In this document: positions 34,763 through 43,259 of the stretch, piece by piece
Numbering within the stretch: position 1 is the first letter of the stretch
Layout of the letters: every line of letters starts with the position of its first letter
Assembly (NCBI RefSeq): GCF_007993935.1
Contig: NZ_VITY01000002.1
Location: 682,001-746,000, forward strand
DNA from: Bradyrhizobium macuxiense
GTDB lineage: Bacteria; Pseudomonadota; Alphaproteobacteria; Rhizobiales; Xanthobacteraceae
DNA length: 64,000 nt
Direction: 5' to 3'
Program-made: the position numbers and the translations under genes
Notes under the pieces: model-generated
The model's input: the letters and a program-made list of their open reading frames with translations, nothing else
Told to the model about the DNA's origin: nothing
Databases searched by the model: none

Positions 34763-34789
34763 AAAATGCCCGCGGCCAAGCCGCGGGCA
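34763..34789 (+). terminator. Intercistronic hairpin
   Basis: AATGCCCGCGG (34763-34773) and CCGCGGGCATT (34779-34789) form a perfect 11-bp stem with a 5-base loop after the PhyH stop. Only a short broken T-stretch follows, so it may be a partial terminator or an mRNA-stabilising hairpin that sets different levels for the dioxygenase and the transporter. Confidence 0.6.
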
Positions 34790-34832
34790 TTGCTGCTTTC
34801 AACACATAAAAACAGACACAATGGGGAAACGA

Positions 34833-36176
34833 ATGACCAAGATGGCAGATGGCGCCAGCAAATCGCGCCTGCGTGTGATTCTTGCGGCCAGCATCGGCTC
34901 CGCGCTCGAATGGTACGACTTCTTCCTCTACGGCACCGCGGCCGCGCTGGTGTTCGGCGAGCTGTTCTTTCCAAAGAGCGATCCGGTGGTCGGCACGCTA
35001 TTGTCGTTCCTGACCTTCGGCGTCGGCTTCGTGGTGCGGCCGTTCGGCGGCCTGTTGTTCGGCATCCTCGGCGATCGCTATGGCCGCAAGCCGGTGCTGG
35101 TCGCAACGCTTTTGATGATCGGCATCGGCACCACCGCGATCGGCTTGCTGCCGACCTATGCGCAGATCGGCATCTGGGCGCCGGTGCTGCTGGTCGCGAT
35201 GCGCGTCATCCAGGGCCTTGGCGCCGGCGCGGAATATGGCGGCGCGGTGATCTATCTGGTCGAGAACGCGCCGCCGAAGCATCGCGGCTTCTGGGGCGGC
35301 TTCGCACCGCTCGGCGTCTCCGTCGGCAATCTGCTCGCCGCCGCCGCTTTCGCGCTGGTGACGATGCTGCCGCGCGATCAGCTGATGAGCTGGGGCTGGC
35401 GCCTGCCCTTCCTGGCAAGCTTCCTCTTGATCGTGGTCGGCATCTTCGTTCGCATGCGCATCACCGAGACGCCGGTTTACACCGATGCGGTAGTCGCGCG
35501 CGGCAAGGTCGAGAGCAATCCGGCGATGGAGGCGTTGCGCCAGCACCCGCGCAACTTCTTCGTGGTGCTCGGCGCCCGGATGGCCGAGAACGGCCTCGGC
35601 TATTTCTTTCCGGTGTTTGGCCTGAGCTACGTCATCACCACGCTCGGCGTGCCCAAGGCGGAGGCGCTCAGCGCATTGATGCTGGCATTCACGGTCGAGC
35701 TGTTCGCGATCCTCGGCTTTGCCGCCCTGTCGGACCGGATCGGACGCCGGCCGGTCTACATGTTCGGCGCGCTGGCCGGCGTCGCGCTCGCCTTCCCGTT
35801 CTTCTGGATGGTCGGCACCAAGCAATGGGTCATGATCGCGCTCGCGTTCATCCTGGCACGCGCGGTGGTGACGGCGGCGATGTTCGGGCCGCAGGCGGCG
35901 TACTTCGCCGAGCTGTTCCCACCGCAGCGCCGCTTCGCCGGTTTCGCCTTCGCCCGTGAACTCGGCTCGCTGCTGTCGGGCGGCCCGGCCCCATTCGTCG
36001 CCACCGCGCTGGTGGCAGCTTACGGCACCTGGTGGCCGGTCGCCTGCTACGCGATGTTCCTGTCGGCCTGCACGGTGATTGCGATCTGGATCGGGCCGGA
36101 GACCTACCAGGAGAACATCGCCGCCGACGCGAGCGAACAGGCCGAGCTGCCCACGGCGATTCCGGCGCGGGCCTGA
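34833..36176 (+). CDS. MFS transporter, metabolite:proton symporter (MHS) type
   Basis: About 447 residues, 12 membrane segments. ATG 34833 is preceded by GGGGAAACGA; an ATG at 34821 is in frame but has a poorer context. MHS-family markers: GSALEWYDFFLYGTAAALVF, FVVRPFGGLLFGILGDRYGRKPVL, and RVIQGLGAGAEYGGAVIYLVE. Relatives such as ProP, ShiA and KgtP take up organic acids, betaines and shikimate. Its place in the LacI-controlled operon suggests it imports the substrate of the dioxygenase. Confidence 0.9.
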   Translation: MTKMADGASKSRLRVILAASIGSALEWYDFFLYGTAAALVFGELFFPKSDPVVGTLLSFLTFGVGFVVRPFGGLLFGILGDRYGRKPVLVATLLMIGIGTTAIGLLPTYAQIGIWAPVLLVAMRVIQGLGAGAEYGGAVIYLVENAPPKHRGFWGGFAPLGVSVGNLLAAAAFALVTMLPRDQLMSWGWRLPFLASFLLIVVGIFVRMRITETPVYTDAVVARGKVESNPAMEALRQHPRNFFVVLGARMAENGLGYFFPVFGLSYVITTLGVPKAEALSALMLAFTVELFAILGFAALSDRIGRRPVYMFGALAGVALAFPFFWMVGTKQWVMIALAFILARAVVTAAMFGPQAAYFAELFPPQRRFAGFAFARELGSLLSGGPAPFVATALVAAYGTWWPVACYAMFLSACTVIAIWIGPETYQENIAADASEQAELPTAIPARA

Positions 36177-36179
36177 ACG

Positions 36180-37040
36180 GTGGCGCAGCAACTGCGGGTC
36201 CTGCAGTCGCTCTGGGCGATGGAGCGGCGGCTCGCCGATGAGGACGAATGGCCGCTGCAAACCCAGCTCGCGATGATCCGCGATGCCGGGTTTGACGGCG
36301 CAGGCGTGCGCTTCATCGATCCTGCCTTCGCGCGCGAGGTGACGAGCTTCCTTGGCGCGCACGGCATGATCTGGCAGGCGCAATGCTATCCGAAGCGCGT
36401 CGACGATCTGAAGCCGGTGCTCGAGCTCGTGGCGCAGCTCGGCGCCGATCATATCAACCTGCAACCTGACGTCCGGCCGCGCCGGCTCGCCGAGTGCATT
36501 CCCCTGCTCGAAGGTTGGCGGCGGCTTGCCACTGACGCCGGCGTTGCCGTGCATGTCGAGACCCATCGCGACCGCATGACGACCGACCTGATCTTCATGC
36601 TCGATTTGCTCGATTGCTTTCCCGATCTGCAGCTGACCGCCGATCTCTCACATTATTTGGTCGGCCGCGAATTCGCCTGGCCGGTCGACGACGTCAACCA
36701 CGCGATGATCCACCGCATCCTCGACCATGCCTGGGGCATCCACGGCCGCATCGCGAGCCGCGAGCAGGTGCAGATCTCGCTGGGCTTCCCGCAGCACCAG
36801 GGTTGGGTGTCGCTGTTCACAGACTGGTGGGAATACGGCATCCGTTCATGGCGCAAGCGCGCGGGGCCCGATGCGACCTTGACCTTCCTGTGCGAGCTTG
36901 GGCCCCCGCCGTATGCCATCACCGGGCCCGACGGCAGGGAATTGTCCGACCGCTGGGACGACGCGCTGGTCATGAAGGACATGATCCGCGCGCTGTGGGA
37001 CCGCATCGCGAACGAGCCGCAAGGCACGCTCCCGCGTTGA
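36180..37040 (+). CDS. Xylose isomerase-like TIM-barrel (sugar phosphate isomerase/epimerase family)
   Basis: 286-residue AP-endonuclease-2/xylose-isomerase-like TIM barrel. It begins with GTG 4 bases after the MFS stop. Metal-site candidates are Glu in VHVETHRDRM, Asp/His in LTADLSHYLVG and His in WGIHGRIASRE, and Glu in FLCELGPPP. Such enzymes isomerise or epimerise sugars or 2-keto acids. It closes the PhyH/MFS operon, so the three genes probably take up and convert one compound (inference). Confidence 0.82.
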   Translation: MAQQLRVLQSLWAMERRLADEDEWPLQTQLAMIRDAGFDGAGVRFIDPAFAREVTSFLGAHGMIWQAQCYPKRVDDLKPVLELVAQLGADHINLQPDVRPRRLAECIPLLEGWRRLATDAGVAVHVETHRDRMTTDLIFMLDLLDCFPDLQLTADLSHYLVGREFAWPVDDVNHAMIHRILDHAWGIHGRIASREQVQISLGFPQHQGWVSLFTDWWEYGIRSWRKRAGPDATLTFLCELGPPPYAITGPDGRELSDRWDDALVMKDMIRALWDRIANEPQGTLPR

Positions 37041-37100
37041 TTCAAACAGGTGGCAGCGGCATTCTGAATTGAGAAGCAGTTCAGATCGACGCGAGCACCC

Positions 37101-38612
37101 GTGCGCAACCACCAACCAGCCGGCTCACTTCGACGCCTCACACGCATCGCCATCCCGGCAATTGCCGCCTTGGTCTGCACGAAGGCGATCACGGCGGAAC
37201 TGACGCTTGATGTCGCCGCCATGCGGCGCGTCGCGACGATCGATCTGCGTTTCGAGTCCTACAACATCGAGATGGTCGAGGTGACCGGCGGGCGGTTCTG
37301 GAAGCCTTATGCGGCCGGCGCAGGCACGGGCGCAAGCTCGGAACGGTTCGCAGCGCGCGCACCAATCGATCTGCGCGATGGCCGGCTGCGAAAACTCGCC
37401 GCAGCACTCGCTCCGGCCTTCCTTCGCGTCAGCGGAACCTGGGCCAACAGCACCTTCTTTGCGGATTCCGACGCGCCGCCAAGCGCACCGCCGGCCGGCT
37501 TCAGCGGCGTCCTGACACGGCAACAATGGCTAGATGTGATCGACTTCTCGCACGCCGTCGATGCCCCCATCGTCACGTCCTTTGCGATCAGCGCCGGCGC
37601 GCGTGATGCAGCGGGGCAATGGAGCTCCGAACAGGCCCGGCAGCTTCTTTCGTTCACGCGATCGGCCGACGGCCACATCGCGGCAGCCGAGTTCATGAAC
37701 GAGCCCGACCTGCCAGCCATCGGCGGCGCGCCTGACCATTACGATGCCGCGGCCTACGGCCGGGACTTTGCCGCGTTCCGTGCATTCATGAAGGACACGG
37801 CATCCGACGTGACGATCCTCGGCCCAGGCACGATCGGCACCGGCGCCGATGCAAGAGCGCGGTTCGCCGTATCGGCAGCAGGCGTCGACGTTGTCTCCTA
37901 CCATCACTACGGCGCGCTCTCGGCGCGATGCGGCGGCGATCGTACGGCGAGGCAGGCTTTGTCGGACGAATGGCTGGCGCGAACCGGCAGGACATTCGCC
38001 GTCTACAAGGCGCTGCGCGACCGGCTTGCACCGGGCAAGCCGATCTGGCTGACCGAGACCGCGGAGACCGCATGCGGCGGCAACCGCTGGGCCGCAACCC
38101 TCGCCGATACGTTCCGCTACCTCGACCAGCTCGGGCGGCTGGCGAAGGCCGGCGTTCAGGTTGTCATGCACAATACGCTTGCCGCCAGCGACTACGGGCT
38201 GCTCGACGAGCGGACCCATCTGCCGCGGCCGAACTACTGGGCCGCGCTACTGTGGCGACGGTTGATGGGAACCACCGTGCTCGATGCCGGCATCTCAGGG
38301 CACCCCGGTTTCCATGTCTATGCGCATTGCGCGCGCGACAAGTCCGATGCAATCACCCTGCTCGTCATCAACAATGATCGGCGGACGCAACGCAAGCTGA
38401 CGCTGGCAGCCGCCGCGCAACGCTACACCCTGGCGAGCGCAAAGCCCGCCGACGGCACCGTTCAGCTCAATGGCAGCACGCTCGCGCTCGGGGCTTCCGA
38501 TCAGATTCCCGCTCTGACGGGAGACGCAGTCGCGGCAGGAGCGATCGTCTTTGCTCCCGCAACGATCACGTTCCTGACCATTGCCAACGCCGGCAACGCC
38601 AATTGCCGCTAG
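37101..38612 (+). CDS. Secreted glycoside hydrolase, GH79/heparanase-like
   Basis: 503 residues from GTG 37101, with an N-terminal signal-like segment (RRLTRIAIPAIAALVCTKAITA). The TIM-barrel resembles heparanase-type GH79 enzymes: FLRVSGTWANSTFF, the acid/base Glu in AAEFMNEPDLP, the nucleophile Glu in KPIWLTETAET, then DTFRYLDQLGRLAKAGVQVVMHNTL and DYGLLDE...PNYWAALLWRRLMGTTVL, all in heparanase order. A C-terminal beta-sandwich follows. GH79 enzymes release uronic acids from glycosaminoglycans or proteoglycans; the natural substrate here is unknown. It is convergent with the MipZ-like gene, 15 bases away. Confidence 0.82.
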   Translation: MRNHQPAGSLRRLTRIAIPAIAALVCTKAITAELTLDVAAMRRVATIDLRFESYNIEMVEVTGGRFWKPYAAGAGTGASSERFAARAPIDLRDGRLRKLAAALAPAFLRVSGTWANSTFFADSDAPPSAPPAGFSGVLTRQQWLDVIDFSHAVDAPIVTSFAISAGARDAAGQWSSEQARQLLSFTRSADGHIAAAEFMNEPDLPAIGGAPDHYDAAAYGRDFAAFRAFMKDTASDVTILGPGTIGTGADARARFAVSAAGVDVVSYHHYGALSARCGGDRTARQALSDEWLARTGRTFAVYKALRDRLAPGKPIWLTETAETACGGNRWAATLADTFRYLDQLGRLAKAGVQVVMHNTLAASDYGLLDERTHLPRPNYWAALLWRRLMGTTVLDAGISGHPGFHVYAHCARDKSDAITLLVINNDRRTQRKLTLAAAAQRYTLASAKPADGTVQLNGSTLALGASDQIPALTGDAVAAGAIVFAPATITFLTIANAGNANCR

Positions 38613-38627
38613 CGAAGCGACGTCGCC

Positions 38628-39476
38628 TTACGCCGCGTCGCGGCTGTCCTCGGACGAGACTGCCGGCCGCACCAGATGGCCGAGCATGATCGCGGTCATC
38701 AACCGCTCCATCTCAAGCCATGCGGTGACATGCGACATGGTCGGCCGGCCGCCGAGCGCGAACTGATTGACGTCGTCGACCGCCGTCAATCCGCGCGGAT
38801 AGAATTCGCGGAAGATCACCCGTTCGGCGAGGCCATCGACCAGGCGGAAGTTCAGCGTCTTCGACAGTTCGCTGAGGGCTTCGCCGACCAGGCGCTTGTT
38901 GCGTGAACCGAGCGTGGAGAGACGATTGCGCAGCACCACCCACTCGAACGCCGGCTGATCGTTTGCGCTGCGCTGGCGCCGCGCCTCCTCCACCATCTTG
39001 GAATAGTGGCTGATGCCGGTCACCTTGAAATCGTTCGGATCGACGGTGCCGAGCACGTCGAAATCGATGAAGCTGTCGTTCAGCGGCGTGATCAGCGTGT
39101 TCGCCAGCGAATGCGTGAACGTCGTCAGGTAGGTGTCATGGCCGGGACAGTCGATGACGACGAAGTCATGCGATCGGCCGAGCCGTTCGACGATCTCGGC
39201 GAGTGCGCTACGGCCGAGCGTCTCGACCTCGCTGCTCCTGCCGTTCACCGTCTCGAAGCACATATGCGCCGGTACGCCGAGTTCCAGCGAGGTTTCCCGC
39301 GCCCAGTCACGCCGGTTCTCGACGTAATGCGTCAGCGACTTCTGCTTGTTGTCGAGATCAATGGTGGCGACACGCTGACCCGCCTTGATCAGTGCGACGG
39401 CGACGTGCATGGCAATCGTCGACTTGCCAGAGCCACCCTTATTGTTTCCGACAACAATTACTCGTGCGTTTGTCAT
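38628..39476 (-). CDS. MipZ-like ParA-family ATPase
   Basis: 282-residue P-loop ATPase with the deviant Walker A VVGNNKGGSGKST (signature Lys13) and Walker B FVVIDCPG. The DSFIDFDVLGTVDPNDFKVTG, WVVLRNRLSTLGSRNKR and ERVIFREFYPRGLT blocks follow the MipZ pattern. MipZ forms a gradient from the poles and keeps FtsZ away from the chromosome ends. It differs from Caulobacter MipZ at many positions, so it may be a paralogue rather than the single cell-division MipZ. Downstream gene is convergent; upstream is a possible 49-residue frame on the same strand. Confidence 0.82.
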   Translation of the reverse strand: MTNARVIVVGNNKGGSGKSTIAMHVAVALIKAGQRVATIDLDNKQKSLTHYVENRRDWARETSLELGVPAHMCFETVNGRSSEVETLGRSALAEIVERLGRSHDFVVIDCPGHDTYLTTFTHSLANTLITPLNDSFIDFDVLGTVDPNDFKVTGISHYSKMVEEARRQRSANDQPAFEWVVLRNRLSTLGSRNKRLVGEALSELSKTLNFRLVDGLAERVIFREFYPRGLTAVDDVNQFALGGRPTMSHVTAWLEMERLMTAIMLGHLVRPAVSSEDSRDAA

Positions 39477-39523
39477 GGGATGCCATACCGGACGCTTGAG
39501 TGAGAGCCAGGACGAAACGAAAT

Positions 39524-39673
39524 TTAATGAATGATTGAAGTCTCCCTGATTCGACGAATCTCGACAAGAGTCGCTGCAACATTGTCGTGATCAAGATCAA
39601 GAAGCTGCGACATCATTGTCACAGCTTCCTGCAGTACGTATCGCGAACGCAGCTTGCGTCCTGGGACTCCCAT
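39524..39673 (-). CDS. Possible small helical protein upstream of the MipZ-like gene
   Basis: A 49-residue frame from ATG 39673 (after ACAGGGG) to a stop at 39524. Sequence: a basic start (MGVPGRKLRSRYVLQ) and an amphipathic helix rich in Leu/Val/Asp (MMSQLLDLDHDNVAATLVEI). It begins 8 bases after the crotonase stop and ends 47 bases before the mipZ-like start on the same strand. It could be a genuine small gene between them. The evidence is only composition, ribosome site and position, so it stays tentative. Confidence 0.4.
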   Translation of the reverse strand: MGVPGRKLRSRYVLQEAVTMMSQLLDLDHDNVAATLVEIRRIRETSIIH

Positions 39674-39681
39674 CCCCTGTG

Positions 39682-40470
39682 CTAGCGCCCCTGAAACACG
39701 GCGGCGCGACGCTCCACGAACGACTTGATGCCCTCGGCCGCGTCTGACGTGTTGAGCACGCGTTCGCGGATTTGCGGGATGATCGCGATTGCTGCTTGCT
39801 CGCCGGCTTCGATGAACTTGCGGCCCGCCTCTTTCGTCACCTGGATTCCGAGCGGCGCGTTGCGCGCAATGATCTCGGCAAGCGCCATCGCACGCTCGAT
39901 CTGCTGACCGGCCGGCACGACTTCCTGCACGAGACCGATCCGATGCGCTTCCGCCGCGGAGAACTCGTCGCACAGAAGCAGGTGATACATCGCATCACCC
40001 CACCCGGCACGGCTGATGTAGCGGAAATGCGCGCCGGCGAGCGGCGCGATGCCGCGCTTGGCTTCCATCTGGCAGAAACGGCTGTCGTCCGCGGCAACCA
40101 CGATATCGCCGGCCAGCATCATCTCGATGCCGACCGTGAACACGATGCCCTGCACCGCCGTGATGATCGGCTTCCGGCACCGCTTCGACAATCCAAAGGG
40201 ATCGACGTTGCCTTCCGGCAGCGGCTTGCGGCTCGCCGTTGGGCCGAAGAATTTGGGCATGTCGAGACCCGCGGTGAAGCTGCCGCCGGCGGCACAGAGC
40301 ACGCCGACCCAGAGGCCGTCATCATTGTCGAGCAGCGTCAGCGCGTCGGACAGCTCGGCCATCATCTCCGGGCTGAAGGCGTTCTTCTTCGCGGGATTGT
40401 CGATGATGATCTTCAGGATGCGGTCATGCCGCTCGTGGCGGACCCGCCCTTCGCTCGCGCTGCCGGACAT
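39682..40470 (-). CDS. Enoyl-CoA hydratase/isomerase (crotonase) family protein
   Basis: 262 residues from ATG 40470, after GGAGGAGCAG; an upstream in-frame ATG at 40539 lies inside the promoter region. Crotonase features: KKNAFSPEMMAELSDAL, AAGGSFTAGLDMPKF, VQGIVFTVGIEMMLAGDIVVA and CQMEAKRGIAPLAG. The sequence around the second half keeps an acidic residue for catalysis (Glu in FCQMEAKRGIA). Divergent from the TetR gene, which probably controls it. Confidence 0.88.
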   Translation of the reverse strand: MSGSASEGRVRHERHDRILKIIIDNPAKKNAFSPEMMAELSDALTLLDNDDGLWVGVLCAAGGSFTAGLDMPKFFGPTASRKPLPEGNVDPFGLSKRCRKPIITAVQGIVFTVGIEMMLAGDIVVAADDSRFCQMEAKRGIAPLAGAHFRYISRAGWGDAMYHLLLCDEFSAAEAHRIGLVQEVVPAGQQIERAMALAEIIARNAPLGIQVTKEAGRKFIEAGEQAAIAIIPQIRERVLNTSDAAEGIKSFVERRAAVFQGR

Positions 40471-40506
40471 CTGCTCCTCCCTGCTTTGTGACTGAATATT
40501 TTCTGA

Positions 40507-40520
40507 ATGATAGTTGTCAT
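40507..40520. promoter_or_regulatory. Possible TetR operator
   Basis: ATGATAGTTGTCAT, an imperfect 14-bp palindrome, in the 100-base space between the crotonase and TetR starts. A related ATGATGGTCAT lies 10 bases further. Position suits a shared operator; the palindrome has several mismatches, so support is modest. Confidence 0.35.
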
Positions 40521-40574
40521 CCAGATGCATGATGGTCATAATCCAGAGCGAGAGTCAAACAGGGGCACTCTGAG

Positions 40575-41144
40575 ATGGGCCATTCCCAGGCCGACAAGGC
40601 CAGGAGCCGCGAGCGGATCCTGAACGAGGCCGCGATGCAGATCCGCGACAAGGGGCTGGACGCCCTCAGCATCGGCGGCCTGATGCAGCAGGTGAAGCTG
40701 ACCCATGGCGGCTTCTACGGGCACTTCGCCTCGCGTTCCGACCTGATCGCCGCGGCGCTGGAGCAGGCGCTAACCGCAGGCGAAGCGTCGGCGCACGCAG
40801 CGCGCGATCCCGACAAGCCGGTCAGCATCAACGCACTGGTACGAAGCTATCTCAGCCGCACCCATCGCGACCAGCCCAAGTCGGGCTGCGCGATCGGCGC
40901 GCTGATCTCCGATGTCGGCCGCGCCGACGAACAATGCCGCGCGGTGATGGAGCCGCACATCGAATCCTTCATCGCCAAGGTCGCCGAGACGTTCGGCGAT
41001 GATGATGACAGCAGCGCAATCGTCGCTGTCAGCGCAATGGTCGGCGCGCTCGCGATCTCGCGCGTCATCACCGATCCGAAGCGATCCGACGCCATTCTGC
41101 GCACGGTGCGCGAGCGCATCATCGCGATGGCGTCGGACGAATGA
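40575..41144 (+). CDS. TetR-family transcriptional regulator
   Basis: 189-residue repressor. Helix-turn-helix at residues 8-55: RSRERILNEAAMQIRDKGLDALSIGGLMQQVKLTHGGFYGHFASRSDLI, the last part being the classic GGFYGHF step of TetR proteins. The C-terminal ligand domain contains SGCAIGALISDVGR, as in the AcrR/NemR-like branch of electrophile or lipid-responsive repressors. Divergent from the crotonase gene; its ligand is unknown. Confidence 0.9.
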   Translation: MGHSQADKARSRERILNEAAMQIRDKGLDALSIGGLMQQVKLTHGGFYGHFASRSDLIAAALEQALTAGEASAHAARDPDKPVSINALVRSYLSRTHRDQPKSGCAIGALISDVGRADEQCRAVMEPHIESFIAKVAETFGDDDDSSAIVAVSAMVGALAISRVITDPKRSDAILRTVRERIIAMASDE

Positions 41145-41173
41145 TTGCGCCCGCACCCCGGGTACCTTGTTTG

Positions 41174-41224
41174 TTTGAGCATGATCTTTTCGGAAAACCG
41201 GTTTCCACTTTTCCGGATCATGCT
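41174..41224. repeat. Dispersed palindromic repeat, family A, copy 4
   Basis: TTTGAGCATGATCTTTTCGG...CACTTTTCCGGATCATGCT, the most regular of the four copies (the others are at 7733, 21290 and 23460). The ends form an inverted pair, AGCATGATC/GATCATGCT, and the inner AAAACCGGTTT is itself palindromic. It lies between the TetR and SDR genes. Confidence 0.87.
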
Positions 41225-41240
41225 CTTGATGGAGCGAGCC

Positions 41241-41999
41241 ATGAACGACCGATCCACCCTTGAGCCGACGGCTGTGCAGGGCAGCGTGCTGATATCAGGC
41301 GTCGGCGCATCCAACGGGCTCGGCGCCGCGATCGCGCGCCGCTTTGCGGCCGGCGGCTATCCCGTCGCGATCGCCGGGCGCAACGCCGAGAAGCTCGCAG
41401 CAACCGCAGCCGAACTCGCCGCCGATGGCGCCATTGTCAGCCATGTCGTTGGTGATGTGTCCATCGCCGCGGACGTTGCCCGCTTCGTCGAGGCTGCGCA
41501 AAAGCTCGCGCCGCTGGCGATGGCCGTACACAATGCCGGCTCCAACCGGCCGGCGCCGTTTCTCAAGGTCAGCGAACAGCGTTTCGAGGAGCACTGGCGC
41601 GAACACGCGCTCGGCGGCTTCCAGCTGGCACAGGCCGCGATCCCCGCTCTGCTTGCGCGCGGCGGCGGCACGCTGGTGTTCACCGGCGCCAGCGGCTCGC
41701 TGCGTGGCAAGGCCAACTACTCGCCCTTCGCCGCCGCCAAGGCGGCGCTGCGCGCGCTGGCCCAGAGCGTGGCGCGGGAGTTCGGGCCGCAGGGCATCCA
41801 TGTCGGCCATGTCGTGGTCGACGGCGGCATCGGCGGCGATCGCCTGCTGAGCATGCGCCCGCAATTGAAGGATGAGCGCGGGCCGGATGGCCTGCTCAAC
41901 ATCGCGGCAATCGCCGAGGCCTATTGGGTGCTGCATCACCAGCATCGCAGCGCCTGGACGCTGGAGCTCGACCTGCGGCCGTGGGCGGAGCAGTTCTGA
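41241..41999 (+). CDS. SDR-family protein with Phe in place of the catalytic Tyr
   Basis: 252 residues; ATG 41241 after GGAGCGAGCC, downstream of the repeat. Rossmann start SGVGASNGLGAAIARRF and VHNAGSN are standard. At the active site the sequence is FTGASGSLRGKANYSPFAAAKAALRAL: the Lys of YxxxK is preceded four residues earlier by Phe (FAAAK), not Tyr. A Tyr lies three residues further upstream but not in register. This pattern occurs in a known subgroup of SDRs annotated only as oxidoreductases. Activity as a normal dehydrogenase is uncertain. Confidence 0.87.
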   Translation: MNDRSTLEPTAVQGSVLISGVGASNGLGAAIARRFAAGGYPVAIAGRNAEKLAATAAELAADGAIVSHVVGDVSIAADVARFVEAAQKLAPLAMAVHNAGSNRPAPFLKVSEQRFEEHWREHALGGFQLAQAAIPALLARGGGTLVFTGASGSLRGKANYSPFAAAKAALRALAQSVAREFGPQGIHVGHVVVDGGIGGDRLLSMRPQLKDERGPDGLLNIAAIAEAYWVLHHQHRSAWTLELDLRPWAEQF

Positions 42000-42110
42000 G
42001 CACCCAGGGCGGCACGCCTTCACCCGGGAAAATCGATTGCGATCGGCGCAAATCTTGTCAGGCTATGCGACAAGGTCCGTCGAGATCGCAACCTGTCCCG
42101 GGAGAAGGCC

Positions 42111-43034
42111 ATGCCGCAGCCCACGCCGATCCTGCATCATTTCGATCAGTCGCCGTTCTCCGAGAAGATCCGCATCATCTTCGGATTCAAGAAGCTGGCC
42201 TGGGACTCGGTGCGGATTTCCCGGATCATGCCGCGGCCGGACCTGATGCCGATGACCGGGGGTTATCGCCGTACCCCGACGATGCAGATCGGCGCGGACA
42301 TCTATTGTGACACCCAGATCATCATCCGCGAGCTGGAGCGGCGCTATCCGACGCCGACGCTGTTTCCTGCAGGCAATGCCGGGATGCCCTGGGCGCTCGG
42401 CATGTGGACCGACCGGCCGTTCTTCCAAAGCACGGTCAACCTGGTGTTCGGCTTTATCGGCGACAAGGTCCCGCAGGATTTCATCGCGGATCGCGAGAAG
42501 CTGCGCGGCGGCAAGTTCGACATCGCCGCCATGACCGCGGCGCTGCCGCAGATGCGCGACCAGTTCCGCGCCAACGTCGACTGGATCGAGGCGCAACTCG
42601 GCGACAACAGGCCGTGGCTGTTCGGCGAGTTCGGCCTCGCCGATGTCAGCGCCTACATGAACGTGTGGTACGCACGGCAAAGCCTCGCGGCGATGGACGA
42701 AATGATGAAGCCTTTTCCACGCACCGCGGCGTGGGAGGAGCGCATCCGCGCCATCGGCCACGGCACGCGCACCGAGATGTCGTCAGCCGACGCGCTCGAG
42801 ATCGCGGCGAAGGCGCAGCCGGAGTCGCCGGTGTTCGGCGACCCCACGGATCCGAACGGTCGCAAGCCCGGCGACATCGTCAGTGTGATGCCGGATGACT
42901 ACGGCAAGATCCCGGTCCGCGGCGAGATCGTCTCGCTGTCGGCACAGCACATCGCGATCCGCCGGTCCGACGAACGCGTCGGCGAGGTGGTGGTGCATTT
43001 CCCGCGCGCCGGCTTCCTGGTCGTCCCGGGCTGA
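42111..43034 (+). CDS. Glutathione S-transferase family protein with C-terminal extension
   Basis: 307 residues, longer than a typical GST (~210). ATG follows GGGAGAAGGCC. Thioredoxin-fold half: ILHHFDQSPFSEKIRIIFGFKKLAW (SPFSEK active-site loop) and RRTPTMQIGADIYCDTQIIIREL. The all-helical GST domain runs to about residue 225 (DNRPWLFGEFGLADVSAYM). The last ~70 residues (NGRKPGDIVSVMPDDYGKIPVRGEIVSLS) look like a small beta domain I do not recognise in other GSTs. Substrate unknown. Confidence 0.85.
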   Translation: MPQPTPILHHFDQSPFSEKIRIIFGFKKLAWDSVRISRIMPRPDLMPMTGGYRRTPTMQIGADIYCDTQIIIRELERRYPTPTLFPAGNAGMPWALGMWTDRPFFQSTVNLVFGFIGDKVPQDFIADREKLRGGKFDIAAMTAALPQMRDQFRANVDWIEAQLGDNRPWLFGEFGLADVSAYMNVWYARQSLAAMDEMMKPFPRTAAWEERIRAIGHGTRTEMSSADALEIAAKAQPESPVFGDPTDPNGRKPGDIVSVMPDDYGKIPVRGEIVSLSAQHIAIRRSDERVGEVVVHFPRAGFLVVPG

Positions 43035-43259
43035 TCGCGCCCGGCCCGGCGGCCGGCTCCGCTCCCGCAACTCGGAAACGCTGCGTTTCGCGGCCTGACC
43101 TTGTCGGGCCGCGAACAGGTAATACCTCCATCGCATCTCCAACCGAAGGCTCCACAGCGCAGGCTTGCGGACATCTCAGCAAGCACCAAGACCTCTCGGC
43201 CTGCGTGCGATGGGTGGCCCGTGGCGGATGCTCCGCCACGCCGACAACTGGACTATGTG

